This document shows positions 24,334-35,749 of a DNA stretch of 64,000 nucleotides, piece after piece. The DNA is from Loripinus fragilis (lineage: Eukaryota > Mollusca > Bivalvia > Lucinida > Lucinidae): the NCBI GenBank assembly GCA_964019695.1, contig OZ026520.1:25620130-25684129 (forward strand), in the 5' to 3' direction. A program made the translations under genes and the position numbers. The notes below the pieces were generated by a model, which was given only the letters and a program-made list of their open reading frames with translations, was not told where the DNA came from and did not search any database. Numbering within the stretch: position 1 is the first letter of the stretch; each line of letters opens with the position of its first letter.

Positions 24334-24384
24334 AAATAGCTTTATTTGTATATATTTCCTATTTTTGTGTGTGCGAGCAGTGAG

Positions 24385-24455
24385 GAAGTAGGTATGACCA
24401 GGACGCATTACAGTCACAGACTGCAGATGAATCCATGGCACCGTGAGAAAGAGAC
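24385..24455 (-). mobile_element. SINE-2, 3' fragment
   Basis: GAAGTAGGTATGACCAGGA, then CACAGACTGCAGATGA and TGGCACCGTGAGAAAGAG match the family 3' part, more diverged than the other copies. Confidence 0.5.
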
Positions 24456-24562
24456 ACAAAACACAGACAGCCACAACACAATCACAGTACAGCAGTCAGT
24501 TTATGCCTTCTTGAATAAATAATAATTGGATAAAGAGGATTTTGTATGAGTGCTAATGTGCT

Positions 24563-24656
24563 ATTGAATTTATTAAACGAGTTGAGGAAAAGAGATAAAA
24601 TGCTCGGCCTGCCGAGCATTTTATCTCTTTTTCGCAACAAGTTTGATAAATTCAAT
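24563..24656. mobile_element. 94-bp hairpin MITE
   Basis: Outer arms ATTGAATTTAT / ATAAATTCAAT and inner arms AAAGAGATAAAATGCTCGGC / GCCGAGCATTTTATCTCTTT are close to perfect. It would fold into one long stem. No coding sequence. Confidence 0.65.
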
Positions 24657-25181
24657 AATGCAGGAGCATAAATGTTAGATTCTATCTATCACACGGCATT
24701 AAAATTACTTTAACGCTGCACTTTTGGCATTAAAACGTTAAGATTTTGCCATCTTTTACGCAACGTTATTATAGACGTTATTACGTAACGTTACAAAATC
24801 TGTAAACCACTAGAGGTTTATCGATTTTATTACATGGCGTGTATTACTCCCAGACGTGCCATAATGTGATTAACAGGATTCTTACAAATGCACCTGATAT
24901 GAACAAAAATACATTTTCTAACTCTCTGTCTACTTGTCTATGTCCTCTTCTGATTTTGTTAATCAAAATTAACTTTTTCGACAATTTCTTTAAGGAATAC
25001 GACCAGAGTGTTATAATAGTTTCCAGATCAATATCAGGCCTAACCTTTGGATGGACTTGGTCTATGTCTAACCTGTTTGCAAAAGTGATCTGCAGACGAG
25101 TGTGGTGGGCAGAGGGTTACATGTAATACACAGTCAGACATGAGTTCAATTACCCATTACATTTATTTCTTACATTTACAG

Positions 25182-25436
25182 CCGGGTAGAGCAATCTGTG
25201 AGGAACAAACTTTTTGAGGATCCATTCTTCGACTATGAGGGTCTTGACTTGGCGGCAATCGACATTCAGCGTGCACGCGACCATGGTTTGTCATCTTACA
25301 ATGCTTACAGAGAAATGTGTGGGCTTGTCCGATACCACTCATTTCAGGATGTATTGCAAGCTATAAATAGTTTTCAAATTCCTGATTGGGTAGATCATCC
25401 TTACGATGCCATTGTTAAACTGCAACAGTTATACAG
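25182..25436 (+). CDS. animal haem peroxidase, exon 5 (RDHG signature)
   Basis: Residues 275-358. Contains [26 protein letters not shown] and [10 protein letters not shown], then a helix ending [12 protein letters not shown]. This is the family's R.RDHG..YN..R..CG signature. Arg304 aligns with myeloperoxidase Arg424. The residue aligned with Asn421, which hydrogen-bonds the proximal His, is Asp301 (codon 25261-25263). The acceptor is ATTTACAG and the donor CAG/GTAAAT, phase 2 at both ends. A MITE-E begins 22 bp after the donor. Confidence 0.96.
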
Positions 25437-25458
25437 GTAAATCAATCAGTACAGTAAA

Positions 25459-25648
25459 TACAGTAAAACCAGTACTGTCTTAAGCGGCCACAAAACAAAG
25501 ATCTTAATGACACATGGTAGATTAATGAAGGTCATAAGTATTGCTGACTGCATTCTGCAATAGTTCTGACTGGCATTAAGCAATAATTGGTCTTGAAAAC
25601 CAATTTTTGGTCTTTTTGAGAGTGGCCTATTTGGCAGGTTTTACTGTT
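25459..25648. mobile_element. MITE-E copy 1
   Basis: Ends TACAGTAAAACCAGTACTGT / GGCAGGTTTTACTGT; next come TCTTAAGCGGCCAC and its counterpart GAGTGGCCTATTTGG. Shares CAATTTTTGGTCTT and TTCTGCAATA with the copy at 26933. Starts 22 bp after the exon 5 donor. Confidence 0.65.
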
Positions 25649-25680
25649 TCTGATGATGAATATAGGGGCGGGTAACAAAT

Positions 25681-26190
25681 AAGCCGTGACATGTAATTCC
25701 CAACAATGTGGCATTTGGAAAAATGTCGACTCAGACGAGCTTGTGCAGCCTCCTTTTGAGCTTAGAAACTCCGGTTAAAGCCCTCCAGTAAAATATTTTA
25801 CTGACCGTTCCAAGGCGGTACTTCTTTTGTGGATCTTTTATGTTTTTGTTCTGTCTTGTGTTTGCTATGTCTTTATACGCGTCTGTTTATATGTGCTTTG
25901 TGGTCACCTGCTGGGAAAGGACTGACCTCTTGGCTCTCGTTTGTGGTGTCTAACTGTGAGTTTGTCACTTTTCCATTGGTAACCTGGGTCAGGTGTGGTA
26001 CTTGATTGTATCTATTCCTGATCTTTGCACCCTTACTTACTTAGAAACTCCAAATGATATTCAATCAGTAGCTTAACACCCATAGAATATTCAAACGACT
26101 AGCATAGGCTCTGATAAGACTGCGCGTATGTGCAGCCTGATCTGAGGCTTTGCTGATCACGCATACCAAATTTGTTGGAAAATGCATGTG
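25681..26190. mobile_element. MITE-A copy 4, split by a SINE-1 insertion
   Basis: The left half (25681-25772) ends at CTTAGAAACTCC. The right half resumes at the same 12 bases (26040) and runs to TTGTTGGAAAATGCATG. The two halves together match the other MITE-A copies in order. Confidence 0.75.
25773..26039 (+). mobile_element. SINE-1 with 12-bp target duplication
   Basis: A 267-bp insert flanked by direct repeats CTTAGAAACTCC (25761-25772 and 26040-26051). It begins GGTTAAAGCCCTCCAG, contains CCAAGGCGGTACTTCT and GTGGTCACCTGCTGGGAAAG, and ends GCACCCTTACTTAC. A second copy lies inverted at 63619-63886. The target duplication shows retroposition. No clear tRNA boxes, so the promoter type is open. 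Confidence 0.75.
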
Positions 26191-26932
26191 AAGAATCAAA
26201 GTAATCCACCAGATGACCGTTTTGTATCCTAACTGCAGCTCAGAGAAAACACAGTGTGTTTGGGGTGGCCTCAAAACAAAGGAGAGTTTTGGGGAGGATG
26301 ACAGATTTATCTGCTTCTACAAACAATGAAGAACTCTTAATGTTCAAATTTTATTCGCCAAAGGGGATCAGCTCTGACCACGTTTTGTTATTTGTCACAT
26401 TATGTTTTACAGAGGAAAAAGGGTGTCTAACTGCTTCTCAAAGGGTTGGGGGTCCGTATCAGTAATCCTAAGAACCAGTATAGAGCTAAGAGCGGACCAT
26501 CATTGGCCTGGCCCATGTAGTGTTTAGCTGATTGGTGGGCCGATCATGTCCAAGCATTGAATGCTGGCTAGGTAGCATTTTGAATTTTCAGGTGATCCAG
26601 ACCAGAATTCCTATGGGAACCTTATAAAATTTTCCGAGTGAGGGAGGTATGGTTCCTAGTCCCCCCTCTGGATCCACGCATTATCATCAATTGACATTAT
26701 TTTAAAACATATTTTAAAACTGATGGGTAAGAAAATATTTTTAATTTAACACTCAAAAATTTTCGTCGTTGCGTTGGTCAATTATCAAATATTAGGTTCC
26801 CTTCAGTGATATTCAGGTGTGGTGCCTCTTATGTGGGTAGATATACCCTTCCATGCAGTTTCGCATTGGAAAGTTAAAAGCATTTCAAGCAGGAACTGAC
26901 CATATGTTTAAAAATAAACGTGTTATCTGAAA

Positions 26933-27144
26933 TACAGTAAATCGTGTCTTAAAAGGCCACTCAAAAAGAAGACCAAAAATTGGTTTTCAAGTCCAATTAT
27001 CGCCTAATGTAGGTCTAAAGTATTGCAGAATGCTCAAAAGGGAAGCATTCTGCAATACTTTGGACCTTCATGAAGCTACCATTTGTCATTAAGTTATTTG
27101 TTTTGTCTATTTTTGAGTGGCCGCATAAGACAGGTTTTACTGTA
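26933..27144. mobile_element. MITE-E copy 2
   Basis: Ends TACAGTAAATCGTGTCTTAA / ATAAGACAGGTTTTACTGTA, then GGCCACTCAAAAA / TTTTTGAGTGGCC. A central palindrome repeats GTATTGCAGAATGCT and its inverse. TA flanks. Confidence 0.65.
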
Positions 27145-27301
27145 AGCTGAATGAGCGTTCCCATCCTTATTTACTAGTCCATTTCAAATTATGTAAGCAA
27201 ACAATTAAAGGGCCACGTTTTGTGGCATCTGATATGGGTCCGCGCTGCTTGCCCATAAAAAAGTACATAAGCTATCATAGTAAAGTATATACATCAGGTT
27301 A

Positions 27302-28335
27302 TAAACTAAAACTAAGTTCTAATTGGTCACTTTTCAAACTCTTCATTTCCAACCAAACGCTTATAAAATTGAAATTATTTTTTGCCTATATATGTGCATT
27401 TTAATGGGCAAACGTTTAGCAGCGTTTTTGAACAGTTTTCTTTCACTTCAAAGTTTTTAGGTTAAAATGCAATAATCGACTTTTTTAACGAAAAATGGTT
27501 TTGAGAGTAGTTTTTATAAAATTGACGTTTAGGTGGCTACAAACTGGTCTGTTTGACTTGAAAAACAACAAACAATTGAAATTTTGCTTATGGTGGATTT
27601 TTTTACACATTTTTAAAATGTTGCATTTTTCAAAAATTTTCTAGACTTTTGAAATTCACCAGTATTTCCTGGTAAAATTGTTAAATGTACTTAATTTTAT
27701 TTGAACACTGTATACCAAACACAGTAGATCTTTATTAGACCATTTTTGGCAAGAATTGTTTTACGACTACTGTACACTTCCTGTTTCAATGTGAGCGTTT
27801 AAAAATCGATTTGAAAGCATAATATTTTTGTGATTTTTTTCAATTCTTAAAAACGGACAGTGACGTCTGGTGATAATAAATATTGCAATGCCGTGTTGCT
27901 GATAATAAAGCGTACAGAGCTGTGCAAAGTTTCTATGTAAATTGCAAGCTTAAAGCTTAATTTCAATGATTAACGTGCTAAAAGTGTTTGTCTTATGTTG
28001 TTGAGTAGCAAAAACGACAAGTCCGATGGAATAAAAACTTTTGAGGTTTATTCTTCTTATATCACGTTAGCCAGTAACTTCTTCAAACAAACAAAAACGC
28101 TAATTTGTGTTATGGCTTATATCGTTGAAAAAGTGTGACTTTTTGAATGAGGGTACTTTTTCTCTAGCTTCGTCCATGCATGAAGTACACGACATTTTTA
28201 AATGAAATAACTTGCAGAGTCTCGGCAAAGTATTGCTTCACTTAAAAAACCCCATGAATTTTGCATTACCCTATGTTTGACTTTCTTAACTAGCGTAAAA
28301 TGTAAGGTGACCAATTAGAAGTTAGTTTTAGTTTA
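27302..28335. mobile_element. 1.03-kb TIR element, TAAACTAAAACTAA ends, copy 1
   Basis: The left end TAAACTAAAACTAAGTTCTA continues to ATTGGTCAC. The right end is its inverse, with GTGACCAATTAGAAGTTAG. The body is an inverse copy of about 48085-49311. No ORF above 60 codons with family features; probably non-autonomous. Confidence 0.7.
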
Positions 28336-28699
28336 GTAAATAGGTGGGATAGTAAAATCTGACTTGAAGAATCACCGTTCAGCATCATGATGACAAACGG
28401 CGGTCCCAAGAGATTTCCTATGATCCCTTCACACAAATGATGGATTCTTTACCTCCTTTCTATTCAATTCTGTCACTTTAATTTTAAATAAATGCCAAGA
28501 CGTTCCTGAATGTACAGCTTACTCAAGATAAAGATTATAACCCCTAGCTACAATCTCAGATAGTCGTTTTCATCGGGCAAGAAAATAACGAACGACGCGT
28601 TTACTCAAAAGAGATAGAACAAGGAATGCATCAGAAAACATAACATCAATAAAACTTCATACAGCGCACAATTAAAAGATACATCACAAGAAAAGTTAA

Positions 28700-29120
28700 A
28701 GTCAGAGGGAAAATGGACAAATGATTTTTAAAATTATGATATTGTTTGGAAATAGCATATCAGATGGCACACAGATGTACAATTGATATGCAATTAAGAA
28801 ATTTTCAATACAAATATTTGATGCGAATTGTACGAAACAATAAATACCTATTTAGATGTTAACTATCACCAACTGTTTATGTGATTTTCGTGCAATGCAA
28901 GAAGAAACTAATGCACATTTATTTTGGGAATGCTTTTATGTGCAAGAGTATTGGTCAAAATAAGAAATAGACTTAACGTATCATAGAATTAGGTTTGGTA
29001 TCTTAGATACAAACACTATAAAAACGCCAATGATTAACTTTATCATTCTAATAGCCAAATATTGGATATTTGCATCAAAGTAAAGACCAACAACTGAGGA
29101 CTTTTTAAAAATATACACGA
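28700..29120 (+). pseudogene. decayed LINE, C-terminal end of reverse-transcriptase ORF
   Basis: Broken frames read KWTND, then FQYKYLMRIVRNNKYLF, then LCDF..MQEETNAHLFWEC (motif at about 28871-28933), then YW, and later IAKYWIFASK. This is the order seen at the C-terminus of many non-LTR retrotransposon ORF2 proteins (KW...W...f.yRil..n..l, then C..C....ET..HLFW.C...W, then lAKy.I). There are at least two frame changes and several stops. The catalytic domain is absent: a dead 5'-truncated copy. Confidence 0.6.
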
Positions 29121-29730
29121 AATAAAAGAAACAGAACACTTTATTTTATACTTTGCAGTGAAACATATGCATATCAAAAACAAATAAAAGTGATATCAAT
29201 CACCAGTGAAATGATATGATCAGTCTATATTTTCACTGTAGCGTTTTTTGGATCACCTCTGATTTTTCCATTCACTTAATGCAGCTTACTTCGAAAGTTC
29301 AAACGCATATAACTTTCTTATTTGTGAACAAAAACATCAAGTGTGGGTAGGCATTTTCTTAGTAAGAGCATGAGGAACATTTTGGTACCAAAATAATTCA
29401 GATTTGCTGAAATTTTTCGATTTTGCATTTTCAACACCTCCCAATTCAGCGAGTGAGACAATGCATGTAACCTATGCTACGCAACGTCATCAATAAATTA
29501 TGACGTCGCTTATGACGGCACTTGTCTCACACTTTGACGCTGAATAAATTTCATTTTACCTCTAAGTCCTGATGACTATAGATCATGTAGATTGATCCAG
29601 GTATTCTGTCACAAATACTCCTTTGTCTGTGATTCGACTTGAAGCATAGTACGTTAACAAATTGATTAACTGTGGACGTCTAAATCTTCTAAAAAAGTAT
29701 AAAATAAAAAGAAAAATAACTTTTCTTTAG

Positions 29731-29850
29731 TAAATACCAAATATATTTCATCTCGTGAGTTGAAAACATAGAAAGTTTCATACCTGCTGCGCACTCATGA
29801 AAATTCTGCTGTTTTTCAACACACTCGATGAAATATATTTGGTATTCATC
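29731..29850. repeat. foldback with 25-30 bp arms
   Basis: AATACCAAATATATTTCATC (from about 29735) is inverse to GATGAAATATATTTGGTATT (ending about 29847). Both continue into a CTCGTGAGTTGAAAA / TTTTTCAACACACTCG pair. The right arm lies inside the 29785-30110 minus-strand open frame. Confidence 0.6.
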
Positions 29851-30110
29851 TCAAAAAAGAAAATATCCTCTATATATTGCTTTAGCCAAAGACAAACTTG
29901 AATATCATAATCAGAAATGGGGATTTTTGAGAGGCTTTGAATAGGTTTTTTTTGGACTGCTTTATTTAAATAAATATTATAAGAGCGATAGACCTTAACA
30001 ATACCTTCTTCAAATATATTCAACAATAAACCCAATACTTCTTCTTTGCTAGTATGGTGAATACTTTTTACAAACTGATGAAGACGTTGAGAGACAGGTG
30101 TATGAGACAT
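29785..30110 (-). CDS. unrecognised open frame ending at a splice-donor-like site
   Basis: It starts with Met (ATG at 30110-30108, A-rich leader) and runs 108 codons with mixed hydrophilic/hydrophobic composition, for example HHTSKEEVLGLL and a later DYDIQVCLWL. It ends at CAGCAG/GTATGA, a good 5' splice-site shape; without splicing it stops two codons on. No domain recognised and no downstream exon found. Its 3' part overlaps a foldback arm. It could be a first exon of a nested gene, a captured gene fragment or chance; chance is not excluded at this length. Confidence 0.22.
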
Positions 30111-31030
30111 ATTTTATTTATCTATTTATTTTTAAGTTGTTATTGAAACAGTATTTAGAGTTGCACTTGAACATTATTATGTAATACATGTTATAGACAA
30201 CTTGAGCAGCAAATCACTTTGGTATGTGTTTTAATGAGTGTTAACATGATTGAGGCAAAGGAAAACGCTATCACTAATACAGTATAGTTACTTGGTAATA
30301 AAGAACAACAGCAGGAAAACAGCAGGTATACAGGTTTCTATATGTCTGTATTGACTTGAAAATAATATACACCAATCAAACCCTATCGATTAGGTATATA
30401 CTGTTCCACTTCTATCTCTTCTGTTGTGTTGGTTCTCATTTTTGATAAAATATTGTGCCAATGTTGGATATATTGTAACGCTTAAATCGTGATACATATA
30501 TTGTATAGATGTAATTCCAAATGAAAAATAACTAATAAAAAAAATAACGAACACAGCTATCGTCGTGAACGGTAGGAAAGAGGATAACCCATATAAACAT
30601 AGCGTCTTTTTGTTCGAGACATAGGCAAGATCAGACACCGCAAAACGTTTGCTTACAGAATGTTTAACTAGAATTTGTATCAAAATGAAAAATACCACCT
30701 AACAACCCTTAAAAACGTTACAACAGATGGGAGTGGAAAATTCCATTCCGATTTAAGGGGTAAACATATACACTAGTCGAAAGTTCTAACCGATCACTTA
30801 CTTGCATATTTTCAAAGCAGGCAATAATCAAGGTGTATTAATGAAACTCGTCTAAACCGGATCGATATGGTAAGAGAACATGTCATTTCAGGAATAAACA
30901 TGAAAAATTGATACAAATTTTACCTTGTACTTTGTGCTAGAAAATTTGTTTGTAAAAAATATGTGGTTTTCTAGAAGACTGATTTTTAAGACTGATCGGT
31001 TAGAACTTTTGATTAGTGTACAATATACAA

Positions 31031-31168
31031 TTATTGACTTATGTTGAGGTAGACATGGAGTGTTATTGAACAGTAAACGGCATATTGACCGACGCAGAGC
31101 GGAGGTCAATATGGTTAAGTTTACTGTTCAATAACACTCCATGTCTACCGAAACATAAGTCAACAACT
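31031..31168. repeat. long hairpin, MITE-like
   Basis: TTGACTTATGTTGAGGTAGA..CATGGAGTGTTATTGAACAG at the left pairs with its inverse at 31110-31167 with few mismatches. The stem is about 45 bp, with an inner GACCGACGC / GGAGGTC pair. Related ends occur at 47805-47945. Confidence 0.65.
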
Positions 31169-31434
31169 GTTTAATTATATAATAAATGTATGTTATGCAT
31201 TTCCTGCCATTTTTGACCAAAAAACGTTCACGTTTGGATGGATTATGCGAAATTACTTGACGTTCTGACGTCACTTCCCATAAGCCGGTCAATATTACCT
31301 CGTGCCGTGTACTTTGCAACGTCACGTCCCGCAAACCATGCGATATGTAGTTTTATTGACTCGAGTGGATATGCGTCTCGGCCAATCAGAAGATGTTTAT
31401 TTATAGATTATATAATAATTTTTTATTATTTCAG

Positions 31435-31604
31435 TCATATTGATGATGTAGATTTAATCACCGGTGCTATGAGCGAAATACATGTACCAGGAGGTGTTGT
31501 GGGGCGCACTTTTGCCTGTCTCCTCGGAAACCAGTTCAGGAATTCGAAATTTGCCGACAGATTCCACTATGAGAATCCACTCGAAACAACAGGTTTCTCC
31601 TTAG
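31435..31604 (+). CDS. animal haem peroxidase, exon 6
   Basis: Residues 360-415. HIDDVDLITGAMSE is followed by GGVVGRTFACLLGNQF and ADRFHYEN, then a short ETTGFSL end. It matches the family segment (D.iDlf.G..sE....G..vGpt.aCi...QF...r.gDRFwyEN). The acceptor is TTATTTCAG and the donor GTGAGT. It starts at phase 2 (split Ser) and ends at phase 1. The open frame upstream of 31435 is intron. Confidence 0.96.
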
Positions 31605-32209
31605 GTGAGTCAGCTGACATTTACAACCTGGCAACCAATAAGTTATATATGAAATTGATTATCTATTATTGTCCAGGTGAATGCCAAACTACAGAAACTA
31701 CACAAAACTTTGTCATTTCTTCATGCTCATTACACTGAAACATAAAAAGTGGTTAAGAAGTTTGTGAAAAATCTCCTTATGGTGAAAACAATCATTTATT
31801 GAATGGACATATGTTGTAGGTGCACATTGGAATTGCCTCTCTGAGGCAATTTAAATGTTTTCCAACAACATATGTTACTGAAATTAAGGAAACCTATTTG
31901 GTAATAAACACTAATTTACATGTAACCCTTTATGCACTAATGAATCCTCTCTGTCTCCCCCCCCCCCGTTTTTTTTAATATCCTATGTCAATTAAATAAT
32001 TTGGTCTCAGTAAGATCAAATTATTTTATTTTAAAGGGAATAAATCAACTTTATACAGGCAAAAAAACAAGGAAATTCACGTACTGCTCTGTCAATGGAT
32101 GGAATTGGCACTAATATATTTTAAAACTCATTTTCATTTCAACAGTATAAAGAAATGGTGGCTTGTTAATGCATTGTAATCCCTCATAAATATGATGACA
32201 TTGATAAAT

Positions 32210-32435
32210 GGGCCTCAACATGAGAAAACATGTTTTCCGGAGTTTTGTCAACAACACAGGCGCAGACCAGCCTGTGCATCTGTGCAGTCTGACCAGCGTC
32301 TTTGTTTTTCGCTATTTGGAAAGTATCATATGTAATATTGCTGCAGGTGAAATTTCAATTGTCTAGCTAGTCTCTGTAGCTTAGGAACACTGGTTTGAAA
32401 CTCGATTTGACGGAAACGCAAAAGACAGGTTTACA
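32210..32435. mobile_element. MITE-B copy, inverse orientation
   Basis: Starts GGGCCTCAACATGAGAAAAC; contains CAGGCGCAGACCAGCCTGTG, then CAATTGTCTAGCTAGTCTCTG. It ends near AAAGACAGGTTTACATT, with the right TIR worn away. Confidence 0.55.
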
Positions 32436-33257
32436 TTAAAATCGAAAAGTTCAGGTAATCTGTGTAGCGTCCACCAGATATCTAAACCTGCTATAATGAA
32501 CACAGGTCATACTATAGATTTAACTAACCAAACCATTCCGATAAGGCTAAGACCATATAAAGTTAAATGCAAATAATCCCATTGATTACAAAATGTTGCA
32601 AGCAATGAGTCTAAAGCACAACTTATTAGTTTTCTACTTTTATAATCAGAGCTATTATTGTTAGGCTTCTGTCTCCTGCACGTGTAGCGAGCGCCGTACA
32701 CTGTCTCCATGGCACTTGCATCACATCTTGATCTCATGTTTATCCCCTTAGCCTCCCACTCAGTACAGCATGTATCCCCATCCCAGTCCCTTTTGACATT
32801 TTAGTTCTGACCTCCCTCCCCCAGGCAGATTTGTAGGTATAACATAAAAAGAAGATAAAAAACATATGTATATGTTTATTATAATATTCTCTTCTTTCCA
32901 TACACTAAATGACTTTCAAAACGCAAAAAAATGAAATTAATAAAATTTACTAATAGGTACTGTATCAATTTTATTGAGATTTGGCAACAATGAACATCAA
33001 TATGTTAGCTAAACATGTTTTAAATTTCATACCATAATATATAATAATGTTAGAGCAATAGTCTATCAAATAGCAATACCGTTAGATTCTGAAGATGCAA
33101 TTTGAAACGTGTTTATAATTTAAACGTGAGTTAAAGTTATGTATTAAATATTTTTTATAAGAAATCTGGAACAAATTACCCTCGGAGCCCAACTATTTGT
33201 CTGCCACTGACGGTAGCCATTTGGAATGTATACCGTCGATGCAAACTAATAAAATAT

Positions 33258-33520
33258 GAACTAATGAATTATTTTTATTCATTAATTCGTGGGAATGCCA
33301 CGTGAAAACATAGTAAACCAGGGATGTGTAGCTGGTGATAGCCAGTGTCTGTAAAAACGCCGGTAATGGGTATAGATAGAATCAGAATGAACTAATAAAT
33401 TATTTTTATTCATTAATTTGTGGGAACGCCACGTGAAAACATAGTAAACCAGGGATGTGTAGCTGGTGATGGCCACTGTCTGTAAAAACGCCAGTATTGG
33501 GTATAGATAGAATCAGAATG
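33258..33520. repeat. tandem duplication, 131-bp unit
   Basis: Two units start GAACTAAT(G/A)AATTATTTTT at 33258 and 33389 and end GTATAGATAGAATCAGAATG. They differ at several positions, so the duplication is not brand new. No ORF of note. Confidence 0.75.
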
Positions 33521-35639
33521 TTGATACCAGCTAATTTTACCGGTTAGATATGACTAAAACTGTTCTAGGTGCAAAAATTAAATCACTTTATGCGTTTTTA
33601 AAGTACTTCAGTGTACAGTTGTAACAATCCCAAACTGCATTCCCCTTCAAGGGCGAGCCATTCACTCCCGTTGCGTACATGCCTAACAGGGTGGCACATG
33701 TATGATATATCTAATATGCCCAATTCATGGCGGACAGCCATTAGTCTATTAAAAATCATGGATTGGAATAATTGTTGGACTTGCAAGCTTATTACAGCCA
33801 TTGCCAGAGGTCCATAATAGACAGCACAACATGTAAAAGATAATATAATATTACATATCTGCCTGGGGCAAGTTATGCCCCTTGTTGAGTCTCTTGTGTC
33901 GCCATGGAGCCCGGACAGGCACACAGACGACCCTCATTACTTTGGCTTCTGTGATGTTTTACATTTCTAGTTTAGGTTCCTAACCTTTCATAGGTATCCC
34001 GGCATCCACCATCCCTCGCTCACCCAGTGCACCAGAGCAGACTTTTATTACGCTCAATTTTTCCTTGTTTAAAATTTCTACTTGTAAATTTTCTACTGGC
34101 TATCCACATCTACCCATAGTAATGGGAATAAAATTTAGAAACAAGTTTTGCAAATTTTGTGATACCTAAAGCTTCGTTTTAGAAGTTTCTGAGTCAAAAT
34201 TTTATTATTAGTGTTGAAGCCTGTAACATGGCTAGATACTCCAGAAAATTGGATTAGTTGAGAAATATAAACTCAATAGGATGTTGAGCAAGGAACATCA
34301 CCATCTAAAATGAGAAATTAACAATTTCAAAATCAAAATTGTCACGTTTATTGTAAATTGTTGTAGAAGCAATATTGTGAGATACAGACAAATGCAAATC
34401 CAATATCAGAGGTATTGCTTTAAACTGCACCCGGGTTTTTTTTCCAAACCAGTTTTTTGGCAAAATGACCTGGTACTTTTGGCTGACATAGACACCTAAA
34501 GTGACTTATTTCCAGTAGAATAGACCATACTGAGGAAATTCTATAGCTTTTTGGCTTAACATTTATTATGACCTAGAAAATATTCTGTGACAAAGGTCAA
34601 AATCCCCATGGGGATTTGCAAATCCCCCAGGGAAAATATTTCACCTAGGGGATTTTTCACTGTCACCGCAGGGATTTTTCCCCATGCAAAAAAATTCTCC
34701 GCGGGGATTTTTGAAAATTCTAAAGTTTATCTTTTTATTCAAATATGACAAGATCTCATGTAAATGGTGTGTTAAAATGAATGTCCTTCAGTAATAACAA
34801 TTTTTCATTTTTCCCCGCAGGGAGTTTTACCCACAGGGATTTTTAAAACATCTTTTAAAGGGACTAAAATCTAGCTTAGGTTCACTCTTGCAATCTGTTT
34901 GACACATTTGAGTATGTTTCAAGTTTTTCATAACTTTTTGATTTTCTCCATGGGTTGATTTTCCTCTCCGGAATTTTTCCCTATGGGGATTTTTCTGCAG
35001 ACAGTTTTTCACATTATGCTGCCCATATACCTGTAATCACAGTAAAGCTGCACCTGTTAGGGCCACCTGCTTTTGCTATCTCTTTATTCACTTTGCAAAG
35101 AGTTAAGATCCAGATCAGGCTCTACATCTCAGGGTTTAAAGAACTGTATATATGTTTGTGTGATTGACTTATTTTAAATAACAATGGATGGTGGATCTAT
35201 GCTGCCCTCTACCTTTTTATATAAGTTTTAATGTATATATAATTTAACTAAGAAGATTGTTAGCCGCTCATGGTGTGCTGTTCTCCATGAATGGAGGTGC
35301 AGGTACAAATTACAGGATCAGGATCCAAACATTTTGATATTGTGGTCTTTTTCTGAATTTGCTTCGGCATAGTAATAAAACTATTATTATTATTATTATC
35401 AGCTAACAAAAATAAAACATTTGTCTACTTTAACAGTTTTTGTTAAATAGTTGAGAGGTAATTTGATTTTAGCATTTGTATTGTCTGTTGATGCTTCATG
35501 ATTTGACTTCTTCAAAACAAATTCAGTAATACCAACAAAATGACAATCAGTTGGATTCGAACTTTGTCTTAAGGGATAATTAGTAGGTTTATTTTGACAT
35601 GCGCAGTAAAACAAAAGGTGCCTCCTTAAACAATAACTA

Positions 35640-35700
35640 TTTCAATCCAGATCAGGCCCAACATTGTGGTGGACCTGATCTGGGTCCAAACTGTTTGCTA
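35640..35700. repeat. CAGATCAGG palindrome copy
   Basis: TCCAGATCAGGCCCAAC pairs with TGGACCTGATCTGGGTCC, followed by AAACTGTTTGC. Same family as 1131-1170. Confidence 0.5.
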
Positions 35701-35749
35701 ATTATTTTATTCATCAGCAGACAACATTAGAGGTTGGAGAGGCACTATG

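Larger units (their letters stand above)
22974..25181 (+). other. peroxidase intron 4 (2.2 kb)
   Basis: A phase-2 intron holding MITE-A copy 3, a TA-flanked TIR element (23833-24333), a SINE-2 fragment and a small hairpin MITE (24563-24656). 23235-23830 and 24660-25180 show nothing recognisable. Confidence 0.85.
25437..31434 (+). other. peroxidase intron 5 (6.0 kb)
   Basis: A phase-2 intron. It holds MITE-E at 25459 and 26933, a MITE-A split by SINE-1 (25681-26190), a 1.03-kb TIR element (27302-28335), a decayed LINE end (28700-29120), a foldback (29731-29850) overlapping an unexplained minus-strand open frame, and a hairpin (31031-31168). 26195-26930, 29120-29730, 30120-31030 and 31170-31430 hold no recognisable feature. 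Confidence 0.8.

Noticed and set aside
24839..25126. 95-codon open frame just before exon 5
   Set aside because: Not in the peroxidase alignment; exon 5 starts cleanly at 25182 after ATTTACAG and fills the expected family segment.
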